The notes under the pieces: model-generated
What the model was told of the DNA's origin: nothing
What the model saw: the letters and a program-made list of their open reading frames with translations, nothing else
Databases searched by the model: none
From: Pseudomonas lini
GTDB taxonomy: Bacteria > Pseudomonadota > Gammaproteobacteria > Pseudomonadales > Pseudomonadaceae
Direction of reading: 5' to 3'
NCBI RefSeq assembly: GCF_001042905.1
Contig: NZ_JYLB01000007.1
Coordinates: forward strand, 1-64,000
DNA length: 64,000 nt
Shown here: positions 39,880-49,149 of the stretch, one piece after another
Layout: each line of letters starts with the position of its first letter
Numbering within the stretch: position 1 is the stretch's first letter
Program-made: the position numbers and the translations under genes

Positions 39880-41277
39880 ATGCACGATCCCCACAGCGAA
39901 CGCATGAGTGGCAGTGAGACCCGCGCAGCAAGCGGTCTGGCCCTGGTGTTCGCCTTCCGTATGCTTGGCATGTTCATGGTGTTGCCGGTTCTGGCGACCT
40001 ATGGGATGGACCTGGCAGGAGCGACCCCGGCCCTCATCGGGTTGGCGATTGGCGCTTACGGCCTGACCCAGGCGATCTTTCAGATTCCTTTTGGCTTCAT
40101 TTCCGACCGCATCGGTCGTCGTCCGGTGATTTACCTGGGGCTGATCATCTTCGCCCTGGGGAGTGTGCTGGCGGCCAATGCCGATTCGATCTGGGGCGTC
40201 ATCGCCGGGCGCATCCTGCAAGGCGCCGGAGCGATTTCCGCGGCGGTCATGGCGTTGCTGTCAGACCTGACCCGGGAACAGCATCGGACCAAAGCCATGG
40301 CCATGATCGGCATGACGATTGGTCTGTCGTTCGCTGTCGCCATGGTTGTAGGACCATTGCTGACCCGTGTCTTCGGCCTGTCCGGGTTGTTCTTTGCCAC
40401 CGGTGGCATGGCGCTGGTGGGCATCGTCATCGTGATGTTCATGGTGCCGCGTGCAACCGGGCCGTTGCAGCACCGCGAGTCCGGCGTCGCGCGCCAGGCG
40501 CTGATACCGACGCTCAAGCATCCGGATCTGCTGCGACTGGACCTGGGCATTTTTGTGTTGCACGCGATGTTGATGTCGAGCTTCGTTGCATTGCCCCTGG
40601 CCCTGGTCGAAAAAGCCGGGCTGCCTAAAGAGCAGCACTGGTGGGTCTACCTGACCGCGCTACTGATTTCCTTCTTCGCCATGATCCCGTTCATTATCTA
40701 CGGCGAGAAGAGACGCAAAATGAAACGAGTTTTGCTCGGCGCCGTCGTGACGCTGATGTTCACTGAGCTATTCTTCTGGCAGTTTGGCGATAGCTTGCGG
40801 GCTCTGGTGATTGGTACGGTAGTGTTCTTCACCGCGTTCAATCTGCTGGAAGCCTCCTTGCCATCGCTGATCAGCAAGGTTTCACCGGCGGGCGGCAAGG
40901 GCACGGCAATGGGGGTTTATTCCACCAGTCAGTTCCTCGGTTCGGCGCTGGGCGGGATCCTCGGTGGCTGGATGTTCCAGCACGGCGGTTTGTCGGTTGT
41001 ATTCCTCGGATGCGCCGGCCTGGCTGCCCTCTGGCTGGCCTTTGCTGTTACCATGCGCGAACCACCTTACGTCACGAGCCTGCGCTTGCCGTTGTCGCCC
41101 GAGGCGATCCGCGAAGCGGGTCTGGTCGAGCGCCTGAAGGCCGTCGTAGGGGTAACAGATGCAGTGATCGTCGAAGATGAAGCGGCGATTTACATCAAAT
41201 TGGACACAGAACTATTGGATCGCACCACCCTTGAGCGCCTGGTGAACAACCCGGCCGGGGCAGCGTGCGTAGCCTAG
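39880..41277 (+). CDS. MFS transporter of the YajR type with C-terminal YAM-like domain
   Basis: A 465-residue inner-membrane protein with about twelve hydrophobic segments over residues ~18-395. The MFS loop motif GFISDRIGRRPVIY lies between TM2 and TM3. After the last segment, residues ~405-465 form a soluble domain (VERLKAVVGVTDAVIVEDEAAIYIKLD) resembling the ferredoxin-like YAM domain of E. coli YajR. The substrate is unknown. The gene sits between uvrA and ssb as in other pseudomonads. Start choice: first ATG, with AGG upstream. Confidence 0.88.
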   Translation: MHDPHSERMSGSETRAASGLALVFAFRMLGMFMVLPVLATYGMDLAGATPALIGLAIGAYGLTQAIFQIPFGFISDRIGRRPVIYLGLIIFALGSVLAANADSIWGVIAGRILQGAGAISAAVMALLSDLTREQHRTKAMAMIGMTIGLSFAVAMVVGPLLTRVFGLSGLFFATGGMALVGIVIVMFMVPRATGPLQHRESGVARQALIPTLKHPDLLRLDLGIFVLHAMLMSSFVALPLALVEKAGLPKEQHWWVYLTALLISFFAMIPFIIYGEKRRKMKRVLLGAVVTLMFTELFFWQFGDSLRALVIGTVVFFTAFNLLEASLPSLISKVSPAGGKGTAMGVYSTSQFLGSALGGILGGWMFQHGGLSVVFLGCAGLAALWLAFAVTMREPPYVTSLRLPLSPEAIREAGLVERLKAVVGVTDAVIVEDEAAIYIKLDTELLDRTTLERLVNNPAGAACVA

Positions 41278-41286
41278 GAGAACGTT

Positions 41287-41814
41287 ATGGCCCGTGGGGT
41301 TAACAAAGTCATATTGGTCGGCACTTGCGGCCAGGATCCCGAAGTTCGCTACTTGCCTAACGGTAACGCCGTGACCAACCTGAGTCTGGCGACCAGCGAA
41401 CAGTGGACCGACAAGCAAACCGGTCAGAAGGTCGAGAAGACCGAATGGCACCGTGTTTCGATGTTCGGCAAGGTTGCCGAAATTGCCGGCGAATACCTGC
41501 GTAAAGGTTCGCAGGTATACATCGAAGGCAAGCTGCAGACCCGCGAGTGGGAAAAAGACGGTATCAAGCGTTACACCACTGAAATCGTGGTCGACATGCA
41601 AGGCACCATGCAGCTGCTGGGCGGCCGTCCACAGCAGGGCGACCAACAAGGCGGGGGCAATAACTACCAGCAGTCCGCCCCGGCTCCACGCCAACAGGCT
41701 CCGCGTCCACAGCAGTCGGCACCGCAACAGTCGCGCCAGGCACCAGCTCCACAGCAGGCCGCTCCGCAGCCGGCTCCGGATTTCGACAGCTTTGATGACG
41801 ATATCCCGTTCTAA
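41287..41814 (+). CDS. ssb: Single-stranded DNA-binding protein
   Basis: A 175-residue protein that coats single-stranded DNA during replication, repair and recombination. The OB fold covers residues ~1-110 (RGVNKVILVGTCGQDPEVRY). A Gln/Pro/Ala-rich linker (~115-165) leads to the acidic tip FDSFDDDIPF that docks partner proteins. TAGGAG precedes the ATG, 9 bases after the MFS gene, so the two may be co-transcribed. Confidence 0.97.
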   Translation: MARGVNKVILVGTCGQDPEVRYLPNGNAVTNLSLATSEQWTDKQTGQKVEKTEWHRVSMFGKVAEIAGEYLRKGSQVYIEGKLQTREWEKDGIKRYTTEIVVDMQGTMQLLGGRPQQGDQQGGGNNYQQSAPAPRQQAPRPQQSAPQQSRQAPAPQQAAPQPAPDFDSFDDDIPF

Positions 41815-41838
41815 AAAAGCTGCTATCCAGTAAGTAAT

Positions 41839-41876
41839 AAAAAAAAGCGAAGCCAGTAATCTGGCTTCGCTTTTTT
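41839..41876. terminator. Bidirectional terminator after ssb
   Basis: A 16-bp stem AAAAAAGCGAAGCCAG/CTGGCTTCGCTTTTTT with a TAAT loop lies between convergent ssb and the OsmC-YcaO gene. Both sides carry the T-run needed for termination. Confidence 0.94.
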
Positions 41877-41886
41877 GTGGGCGCTG

Positions 41887-44091
41887 TTAACTGAACAAAG
41901 TGGCCACATTGGCCCGTGCCGAGTGCAGTTTCTTGTAGCTATCGATCAACCGCAGGTGCCTGTCGAGCCCCTCCAGTTTCATGCTGGTCGGCGTCAAGCC
42001 ATGGAAACGCACGATGCCGTCCACCGACCCGATTGCTGCATCCGTGCGCTCGTTGCCAAACATCCGGCGGAAATTGGCCTCGTAGTCTTCCAGTTCCAGA
42101 TCTTCGTCCAGCTTCATCTCCAGCACCACATTGACGGCCTGGTAGAACAAACCACGCTCAACCGTGTTGTCGTTGTACTGCAGGAACATTTCCACTGCCT
42201 CTTTCGCCTCTTCAAATTGCTGCAAGGCGAGATAAATCAGCAGCTTCAACTCCAGGATCGTCAGCTGACCCCAGGCCGTATTGTCGTCAAATTCGATACC
42301 GATCAGGGAGGTGATGTCGGTGTAGTCATCCAGCTCACTTTCCACCAGGCGCTCAACCAGCGCTTGCAGTTCGTCTTCGTCCAGGCGATGCAGGTTCAGG
42401 ATATCGGCACGGAAAAACAGTGCTTTGTTGGTGTTATCCCAGATCAGATCGTCCGCGGGATAGATTTCCGAATAGTCCGGCACCAGGATGCGGCACGCCT
42501 TCGCGCCGATGTGCTCGTAGACGGCCATGTACACTTGCTTGCCCATGCCTTCGAGAATGCCGAACAAGGTCGCGGCTTCATCGGCATTCGAGTTTTCGCC
42601 TTGGCCGGAGAAGTCCCATTCCACGAATTCGTAATCCGATTTGGAACTGAAGAAGCGCCACGACACCACGCCGCTGGAGTCGATAAAGTGCTCGACGAAG
42701 TTATTCGGCTCGGTCACTGCATGACCTTCAAACGTCGGCTGGGGCAAGTCATTGAGGCCTTCGAAACTGCGGCCCTGCAGCAATTCGGTCAGGCTGCGTT
42801 CCAGCGCCACTTCCAGGCTCGGGTGCGCGCCGAACGAGGCGAACACACCGCCGGTACGCGGGTTCATCAAAGTGACGCACATCACCGGGAATTCACCACC
42901 CAGGGACGCATCCTTCACCAACACGGGGAACCCTTGCGCTTCCAGCGCCTGAATCCCGGCCAGTATCCCGGGGTACTTCGCCAGCACATCGGCCGGCACA
43001 TCCGGCAGTGCAAATTCACCTTCGATGATTTCGCGTTTTACCGCGCGCTCAAAGATCTCCGACAGGCACTGAACCTGGGCTTCGGCCAGCGTGTTACCGG
43101 CACTCATGCCGTTGCTCAGGAACAGGTTTTCAATCAGGTTGGACGGGAAATACACCACCTCGCCGTCCGACTGGCGCACGTACGGCAGCGAGCAGATGCC
43201 GCGCTCTTCATTGCCCGAGTTGGTATCGATCAGATGGGAACCACGCAGCTCGCCGTCGCGGTTGTAAATCTTCAGGCAGTACTCGTCGAGAATTTCGGCC
43301 GGCAGCTCATCTTTTCGGCCAGGCTTGAACCAGCGTTCGTCCGGGTAGTGCACAAACGCTGCGTTGGCGATGTCTTCGCCCCAGAACTGGTCGTTGTAGA
43401 AGAAGTTGCAGTTGAGTCGCTCGATAAACTCGCCCAGCGCCGACGCCAACGCGCCTTCCTTGGTCGCACCCTTGCCGTTGGTAAAGCACATCGGCGAGTG
43501 CGCATCGCGGATATGCAGCGACCACACATTGGGCACGATATTGCGCCACGAGGCGATTTCAATCTTCATGCCCAGGTCCGCCAGAATGGCCGACATATTG
43601 GCGATGGTTTGCTCCAGCGGCAGATCCTTGCCCGCGATATAGGTGTGCGCCTCTGAACTAGAAGCGGGCATTAGCAACGCCTGGGCATCGGCGTCGAGGT
43701 TTTCGACTTCTTCGATCACAAACTCAGGCCCGGCTTGCACCACTTTTTTCACGGTGCAACGGTCGATGGAACGCAGGATGCCCTGGCGGTCCTTGTCGGA
43801 GATATCCGCCGGCAACTCGACCTGGATCTTGAAAATCTGGTTGTAGCGATTTTCCGGATCAACAATGTTGTTCTGCGACAGGCGGATGTTCTCGGTGGGA
43901 ATACTGCGAGTGTCGCAGTACAACTTCACGAAATAAGCCGCACACAAAGCCGATGAAGCCAGAAAGTAATCGAACGGACCCGGTGCCGAGCCATCGCCCT
44001 TGTAGCGGATAGGTTGATCGGCCACCACCGTGAAGTCATCGAACTTGGCTTCAAGCCGAAGGTTGTCGAGAAAGTTGACCTTGATTTCCAT
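41887..44091 (-). CDS. OsmC-YcaO fusion protein
   Basis: A 734-residue two-part protein. Residues ~1-140 form an OsmC-like domain with Cys50 (ASSALCAAYF) and Cys112 (IDRCTVKK) at the positions of the peroxide-reducing cysteine pair. Residues ~150-734 are co-linear with E. coli YcaO: NVWSLHIRD, CFTNGKGATKEGALASALGE, then FIERL and QCLSEIFERAVK with the Glu/Gln ATP-binding residues, and the C-terminal helical repeat region. YcaO enzymes activate amide backbones with ATP. E. coli YcaO helps RimO modify S12. The OsmC fusion suggests a thiol or redox partner step (inference). It begins 107 bases after the ATP-grasp gene, with no clear terminator between. Confidence 0.88.
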   Translation of the reverse strand: MEIKVNFLDNLRLEAKFDDFTVVADQPIRYKGDGSAPGPFDYFLASSALCAAYFVKLYCDTRSIPTENIRLSQNNIVDPENRYNQIFKIQVELPADISDKDRQGILRSIDRCTVKKVVQAGPEFVIEEVENLDADAQALLMPASSSEAHTYIAGKDLPLEQTIANMSAILADLGMKIEIASWRNIVPNVWSLHIRDAHSPMCFTNGKGATKEGALASALGEFIERLNCNFFYNDQFWGEDIANAAFVHYPDERWFKPGRKDELPAEILDEYCLKIYNRDGELRGSHLIDTNSGNEERGICSLPYVRQSDGEVVYFPSNLIENLFLSNGMSAGNTLAEAQVQCLSEIFERAVKREIIEGEFALPDVPADVLAKYPGILAGIQALEAQGFPVLVKDASLGGEFPVMCVTLMNPRTGGVFASFGAHPSLEVALERSLTELLQGRSFEGLNDLPQPTFEGHAVTEPNNFVEHFIDSSGVVSWRFFSSKSDYEFVEWDFSGQGENSNADEAATLFGILEGMGKQVYMAVYEHIGAKACRILVPDYSEIYPADDLIWDNTNKALFFRADILNLHRLDEDELQALVERLVESELDDYTDITSLIGIEFDDNTAWGQLTILELKLLIYLALQQFEEAKEAVEMFLQYNDNTVERGLFYQAVNVVLEMKLDEDLELEDYEANFRRMFGNERTDAAIGSVDGIVRFHGLTPTSMKLEGLDRHLRLIDSYKKLHSARANVATLFS

Positions 44092-44198
44092 GGGGGATTA
44101 CCAGAATAACGGGCTAGACGATTTGGCCGCCATTATCCGGTATTTCAGCCGTAAGTCTTGCGGGCATCTTACTTATGTCCACACCGGCGATGGATGGA

Positions 44199-45356
44199 TC
44201 AGTCGAGTATCAGGTGCGGCAAGAAACGGCTCGAGTCCTTGGTGATCAAACTGTTGTCTTCCCGCACGCCAATACCGGCTGCCTGATCGCCAATCACCCA
44301 GGAACCCATCAGCGTAAAGCTGTCGCCAAACTTCGGCAGCGGGGCGAATTCCTGAAGGATAAATGGCGCGTCGGTGTAGGGCCCGTCCTCTTTCACGATC
44401 AGACCGTCAGCGGTTTGCAGCTCAATGTTGGCGCCTTCCCGGGAAAAGAACGGCTTGCGCACCCAGCCTTTGGGCACCGCTTTGCTTGGGTCGGCATCCA
44501 GGTGCGCCGCGAGCAGGTTCGGGTGACCTTTGTTGGACTCCCACAGCAGCGGCAGGATGCCCTTGTTGGAGATGATGGATTTCCAGGCCGGCTCGAAAAA
44601 CTGTGTATCGCTCTGAGCAATCGCTGCACCAAAGGGTTCGTGGAAGATGAACTCCCAGGCATGCAGCTTGAACAGGTGAGGAATCCAGCGATCCTCTAAA
44701 TCGACGAAACGTCCTTCGTTGGTGAGGCCGATGTCCTCGATATCGATGTGCCGTGATTCGATGCCGACCTTTTCCGCGATCAGGCGCAAGTAGTCGGTGG
44801 TGCCTTTGTCTTCGACCGAATCTTTCATCGAGGCGAAGTAGAAGGGTTGTTTCAGCTGCAGCTGGGCAAAGGCCTGATGCAGCTTGGTGTCGATGCTGTT
44901 GAACTGGTCGGCATGCTTGGGCAGCAAGCCGCGTTCGATGCATTGCTCCAGCCAGCCCCACTGAAACGCCGCCGCCTCATACAGGCTGGTCGGCGTGTCG
45001 TAGTTGAGTTCCAGCAACTTGGCCGGCCCGCTGCCGTTGTAGGAGAAATCCATGCGTCCATACAGGTGCGGGTGGCCTTCGAGCCATGAAGTGCGAACCA
45101 TGTCGAAGAATGGCGCGGGAATGCTCAGGCGCTCCAGCAACTCCTCGCTCTGAACCACGCGGGCCACGAGGTCCATGCACATCTCATGAATCTCGGTGGT
45201 CGGGTCTTCGAGATCGTTCTCGATCTGTTTGAGCGTGAACTGGTAATACGCGCTCTCATCCCAATAGGGTTCGTCGTCGATGGTATGGAACAGAAAGCCA
45301 AGACTTTCGGCCGTCTGTTTCCAGTCATGACGCTCTGCGCAGAGGATCTTCTTCAT
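44199..45356 (-). CDS. yjfC: ATP-grasp enzyme of the glutathionylspermidine-synthase family (YjfC/YgiC type)
   Basis: A 385-residue protein equivalent to the synthetase half of glutathionylspermidine synthase without the amidase domain. Visible marks are the N-terminal CAERHDWKQTAESLGF, YGRMDFSYNGSGPAKLLELN (about residues 98-117) and the ending GSWVIGDQAAGIGVRED. The family joins a carboxylate to an amine using ATP, but the real substrates of YjfC/YgiC are unknown. It follows the DUF1190 gene by 12 bases and is the last gene of the tight yjf-like operon. Confidence 0.88.
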   Translation of the reverse strand: MKKILCAERHDWKQTAESLGFLFHTIDDEPYWDESAYYQFTLKQIENDLEDPTTEIHEMCMDLVARVVQSEELLERLSIPAPFFDMVRTSWLEGHPHLYGRMDFSYNGSGPAKLLELNYDTPTSLYEAAAFQWGWLEQCIERGLLPKHADQFNSIDTKLHQAFAQLQLKQPFYFASMKDSVEDKGTTDYLRLIAEKVGIESRHIDIEDIGLTNEGRFVDLEDRWIPHLFKLHAWEFIFHEPFGAAIAQSDTQFFEPAWKSIISNKGILPLLWESNKGHPNLLAAHLDADPSKAVPKGWVRKPFFSREGANIELQTADGLIVKEDGPYTDAPFILQEFAPLPKFGDSFTLMGSWVIGDQAAGIGVREDNSLITKDSSRFLPHLILD

Positions 45357-45368
45357 GGCGCTCGTTCC

Positions 45369-46094
45369 TTAACTGCTCGATCGGCCAGCGCTGCTCGAAC
45401 CGCCCCAACCGCTGCGGGCGCTGGCTTTGCTGCCGAAGCCGCCACGAGACGTGGATGAGGCAACGGATATCGGCTTGGCGCCCGAACGGATTGAGTCGGT
45501 GTAGCTGCTGCTGCCGTACCTTGCCTGATTGGACTTGGTAAAGGTTGAGCCTTTGGAAATCCGCTGGTTGAGCGTCGAGGAGCCATAGTTGCCGCGATCA
45601 TCGCGGTAGCGGTAGACCGGCTCGGAGAAGTAGCTGTTGCGATTGCTGCTCAGCATATTGCCGATCAGCAGGCCGGTCAGCAGGCTGGTGCCGGAGAACC
45701 CGGAGCCTCCACTGTTCGCTTCCGAGGCTGGCAATTGAGCCTTGGCCGCGTCCACTTGGGATTGCGTCACCTCGCCATCGGCGGTCAGTTCGAAACCACC
45801 CAGCTTGGGGATGAACTTGCCGGCGGAATCCTGTTGGCACCAGTCGGCGACAAAGTCGGCATCGCAATCGGCCTGGTTGTCGTACACCGGCGCGATGCGG
45901 CGGTGCTCAGCCATGGCGGTCATGTAGGCGTCAGAGCAGACGTCCACCGGGAGCTTTTCATCGGCGCACTGCTGAACAGACTGGAAGTTGTACTTCTTCT
46001 GCACCGGGTAGGTTTTTTCTTCCTGCCCGCAACCTGATATCGCCATGGCGACCGACGCTGCCAGCGAGAGCTGAACGTACTTGCTTCGTTTCAT
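45369..46094 (-). CDS. yjfM: DUF1190 lipoprotein (YjfM/YgiB type)
   Basis: A 241-residue protein with a lipoprotein signal peptide: a hydrophobic stretch to AISGC with the lipidated Cys at residue 22. The DUF1190 core carries paired cysteines (QQCADEKLPVDVCSDAYM, DCDADFVADWCQQ). The C-terminal ~60 residues are Ser/Gly-rich low complexity. It is probably anchored in an envelope membrane. Function unknown, but it habitually neighbours the YjfC/YgiC ATP-grasp enzymes. Confidence 0.86.
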   Translation of the reverse strand: MKRSKYVQLSLAASVAMAISGCGQEEKTYPVQKKYNFQSVQQCADEKLPVDVCSDAYMTAMAEHRRIAPVYDNQADCDADFVADWCQQDSAGKFIPKLGGFELTADGEVTQSQVDAAKAQLPASEANSGGSGFSGTSLLTGLLIGNMLSSNRNSYFSEPVYRYRDDRGNYGSSTLNQRISKGSTFTKSNQARYGSSSYTDSIRSGAKPISVASSTSRGGFGSKASARSGWGGSSSAGRSSS

Positions 46095-46113
46095 CGGGAT
46101 CTCCGTGGCGCAA

Positions 46114-46542
46114 TCAGTTCTGGGAGGGAGTCATGCAGGCGGCGTTCAACATGCCGACGCTGATGGCCACTGCCGCGATATAGATACCCGCAGCGATTTC
46201 GCCTTTTTTAATCCGTTCAGAGGCGCCTTTAAGCACCAGGCTGGTCACCAGAAACGCCAGCAGTTGTACGAAAGCGGCAATCACTGCCCAGACGACGAAG
46301 TCCAGAATGCTGATCGAGTAAGCAATCACATTGCTGGCCGGAATGGCGAAACCGATCATGGCGCCACCCAGCGCGATCGCGGCCGCAACGTTGCCCGAGC
46401 GGATCAGTTCGAACTCTTTGTGCGGGGTGATTCGGGTGTAGATGAACTGGAACAGCGCGAACAGCACGGCGGCGCCGAGGATGTACAAAACAAACCCGAG
46501 CACGGCGGCTTTGTTCAGGGAGATGGAGAGCGCTTCAAGCAT
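46114..46542 (-). CDS. yjfL: DUF350 membrane protein (YjfL type)
   Basis: A 142-residue inner-membrane protein with four hydrophobic segments (about residues 13-34, 50-70, 77-103 and 114-134). The conserved N-A-A-A-I-A-L-G-G core (SGNVAAAIALGGAMIGFAIP) is typical of DUF350. Function unknown. It lies 19 bases from yjfM and 14 from the DUF2491 gene. Confidence 0.88.
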   Translation of the reverse strand: MLEALSISLNKAAVLGFVLYILGAAVLFALFQFIYTRITPHKEFELIRSGNVAAAIALGGAMIGFAIPASNVIAYSISILDFVVWAVIAAFVQLLAFLVTSLVLKGASERIKKGEIAAGIYIAAVAISVGMLNAACMTPSQN

Positions 46543-46556
46543 GGACTTCTTCCTTT

Positions 46557-47231
46557 TTAAAAAGTGTTCAGGTCAGTGGTGTACAGCGAAATGCCCAGCG
46601 AAGTGCTCAAGCTGATAGTGCCTTCGGCGTCTTCCTCGACGGAAAACAGCAGGAATTCCCGGCGATCGGTCAGGCCGGTTTCACGGGCATACAGCATCGA
46701 ACGGTGCTCGATGCTGTAGGACTCATCCGGGTTTTTCAGGTGTTCGCTCAGCGCCACCAGTTCTGTCTGGCCGCTCTCGGTGCCCCATTCGCGGGTGTAT
46801 TCGACACCGTTGTGGTTGTAAGTCGGCAGGCCGATCAAGCTTTCAGGACCGGCCAGCCGACGCAACTCCGATTCACTGTTTATGGTGACGTAACTGAGGT
46901 AATTGAACAGGATCACTGATTCGACTTGTCCGGCTATGTCGCCGCTGGTGTGGACTTGCAGCCAGTGGTCTTCGTCGTTCATGTAATAGCGCGACAGCCA
47001 GGCCGACTGCCCGAGCTCGATGGTGCCGGAGCTCCAGATCTGCTGGGAGCCAGGAATGACCACAGCGGTGTTGCCGTCGAGCAACAATTTCAGGGTCGTG
47101 TCGAACATCACGCCCTTGCCCAATGCCAGGCCCAGCGGACCGGTGGCGGGCAGGGTTTCGTTGGCTGTCCATTTCGATTCCGTATTCGCTTTCGGGGCCT
47201 CAAGCCCCATCAACTGTTTAAACCATCCCAT
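46557..47231 (-). CDS. yjfK: DUF2491 protein (YjfK type)
   Basis: A 224-residue soluble protein starting MGWFKQLMGLEAPK. ATG 47231 is chosen because the upstream extension lies inside the channel gene; the two overlap by 14 bases. Features include GPLGLALGKGVMFDTTLKLLL and EYTREWGTESGQ. No catalytic motif is recognized. Its constant company is PspA-like, DUF350 and ATP-grasp genes, which suggests a part in the same complex or pathway. Confidence 0.85.
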   Translation of the reverse strand: MGWFKQLMGLEAPKANTESKWTANETLPATGPLGLALGKGVMFDTTLKLLLDGNTAVVIPGSQQIWSSGTIELGQSAWLSRYYMNDEDHWLQVHTSGDIAGQVESVILFNYLSYVTINSESELRRLAGPESLIGLPTYNHNGVEYTREWGTESGQTELVALSEHLKNPDESYSIEHRSMLYARETGLTDRREFLLFSVEEDAEGTISLSTSLGISLYTTDLNTF

Positions 47232-48252
47232 TGGTGATTTCCTTGAGGCGAGTGGAGGCGATGTAGAAGAGTTCGCCGCCCTCAACGCGAGTGGCGCCGG
47301 GCGGGTTGATCGAAGGCTGTCGGGCGCCTTTGGCGCGGTAGCCGATCAGGGTCGCGTTGTGGCGCTCTTTCATCTGTGTGTACAGATCGCCGAACGTTGC
47401 TTCAAAAGTCTCGGGCAGTCTCATCAGGTATTGGGTGGCGCCTTGACCCACGCACAGCAATTCATTGATGACCACTGACGAGCCCGGATCCTGAGAGGCA
47501 CGCACCAACATCTCGATGGCCATGCTCGAGGTGCATTCCAGGCTGGGCGCGTAGGCGCTGGCAAGGGCGGCAATTTCACTTTCATTGAAGTGGGCGACCA
47601 CATGCCCGACAGGGCTCAGTTGATTGATCGCCAGCACGGTGGCCAGGGTCAGATCGTCTGAATGGGTACGCACCAGGACGCGCTCGGCACCGGGAACGCC
47701 GGCCCGCAGCAAAAGCGCGGCAGAGGACAGGCTTTCGCCTTTGATAAAGTCCGCTTTGCCCGGCATGGGATTTTCTTCGAGGTCGCAATCGCAGATGACA
47801 ATCAGGTTGTCATTGGACGTTTCGTCCTGCAGTAACAATTCAATGACCCGCTCGCTGGACGCGCCTTCCCAGCCGATGAGAACGGTGTGGCCGACCTTGC
47901 CGGTGAAATCGCCTTTGCCCTTCATGCCTTTTCTCCAAACATCGATGACGCTGCTGGTGGTTTTGCCGATGGCTGCCGTCAGCAGCGCAATGCCCCCGAG
48001 CATGACCCAGGTAGCCACGAAAATTCGTCCCGCCGATGTCTGTGGCGCGAGATCGCCATAGCCGACGGTGAGCGTGGTGGTGAGATAGAAGTAGGTAAAC
48101 GTGGCGGGGGCGGTGAGGTGTTGTTCGCCCAGAAGCGCCAGGCCGATATAGGCCGTGCTCAGGTGTATGCCCAACGCAATGGCCAGGCCTGCCCAGCCGA
48201 ACCGATGGAAGAAGGAAGAGGCGTACGTGCGCAATAAAAGGAAAATCGACAT
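47218..48252 (-). CDS. Two-transmembrane potassium channel with RCK/TrkA-N domain
   Basis: A 344-residue protein with two membrane segments (about residues 20-41 and 76-96) around a pore loop carrying the K+ selectivity filter TVGYGD (residues 62-67). Residues ~117-250 form a Rossmann-type RCK domain (GHTVLIGWEGASSERVIELLL), whose GxGxxG motif is degenerate. A C-terminal TrkA-C-like part follows. It overlaps the DUF2491 gene, which ties a potassium channel into this operon. The E. coli yjfIJKLMC operon has no such gene (from memory). Confidence 0.88.
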   Translation of the reverse strand: MSIFLLLRTYASSFFHRFGWAGLAIALGIHLSTAYIGLALLGEQHLTAPATFTYFYLTTTLTVGYGDLAPQTSAGRIFVATWVMLGGIALLTAAIGKTTSSVIDVWRKGMKGKGDFTGKVGHTVLIGWEGASSERVIELLLQDETSNDNLIVICDCDLEENPMPGKADFIKGESLSSAALLLRAGVPGAERVLVRTHSDDLTLATVLAINQLSPVGHVVAHFNESEIAALASAYAPSLECTSSMAIEMLVRASQDPGSSVVINELLCVGQGATQYLMRLPETFEATFGDLYTQMKERHNATLIGYRAKGARQPSINPPGATRVEGGELFYIASTRLKEITNGMV

Positions 48253-48324
48253 TACATCCCTGACTCCATGGGGGGCTCATTCCTGGCGACGTAATCGCTC
48301 TGGCGTCTGAGTGCTCAAGTGCGG

Positions 48325-48888
48325 TTACCGGACGGCATTAAACCTGCTGCGCGGCGTAGATAACAGTACCTTGGCTGCAATAAATCCGGCGATCGCACCA
48401 AAGATATGCCCTTCGAAGGACATGCCCTGGCGAGGAAAGAAGCCAAAAATCAAACCGCCATAGAGCAGAACCACGACACTGGCTGTTATCAGGTTGCTCC
48501 AGCTCCTCTGGAACCAGGCGCGCGACAGGAGGTACGCCCACAGCCCGAATACCCATCCGCTGGCACCGATGTGTACACCTGCAAAACCGAACAGCCAGAC
48601 CAGCGTACCGCCCAACAGGATAATGATGGCGCTGACGGCCATGAACCGGTTGAGCCCTTCGACGATGACCAGGGTACCGAGAATCAAAAAGGCAATCAGG
48701 TTGGTGCTCAGGTGCGCAAAGGACCCGTGCAAGAAAGGCGAGGTGATGATGCCGACCAGTCCGTGCAGAGTTCTCGGCACCAGGCCGAAGGCAATAAGGC
48801 TGTAGCCGGTCACTACATTGAGCAGTTGCAGCGCGACCATGAAGAGGGCCACGCCTGCGATTGTCTTGAAACCCTTAAGGGCATCCAT
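48325..48888 (-). CDS. Rhomboid family intramembrane serine protease
   Basis: A 187-residue protein with about six membrane segments. The catalytic Ser110 lies in GASG, the catalytic His161 in FEGHIFGAIAG, and the conserved HxxxN is His59-Asn63 (HLSTN). ATG 48888 is chosen because the upstream extension reads into the REP element. Rhomboids cleave membrane proteins inside the bilayer. It sits between the PspA gene and the K+ channel, so it may process a member of this system (inference). Confidence 0.87.
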   Translation of the reverse strand: MDALKGFKTIAGVALFMVALQLLNVVTGYSLIAFGLVPRTLHGLVGIITSPFLHGSFAHLSTNLIAFLILGTLVIVEGLNRFMAVSAIIILLGGTLVWLFGFAGVHIGASGWVFGLWAYLLSRAWFQRSWSNLITASVVVLLYGGLIFGFFPRQGMSFEGHIFGAIAGFIAAKVLLSTPRSRFNAVR

Positions 48889-48940
48889 CCGTGACCTCGA
48901 CTCGAAGGGCAATGAATGCCCGTTACTTAAGCGCAACCCA

Positions 48941-49104
48941 TGTGGGAGCGGGCTTATGTGGCGAGGGGGCTTGCCCCCGTTCGACTGCGAAGCAGTCGTA
49001 AAACCAGCCACCGCGTTCTAATTCAAGATCGTGGTGACTGGTTTCAGGTGCGCTTCGCGCCCCAACGGGGGCAAGCCCCCTCGCCACATAAGCCCGCTCC
49101 CACA
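48941..49104. repeat. Paired REP element (REPIN-like), long type
   Basis: TGTGGGAGCGGGCTTATG at the left and the complementary AGCCCGCTCCCACA at the right enclose further inverted arms (GCGAGGGGGCTTGCCCCCGTT against AACGGGGGCAAGCCCCCTCGC). At ~164 bases it is longer than the other copies. It lies between the rhomboid and PspA genes, inside a run of same-strand genes. Confidence 0.9.
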
Positions 49105-49149
49105 GGTTCCGCAGCTCGGCATTAAATGCCCTTCCTGCTGCGGTGTTGC

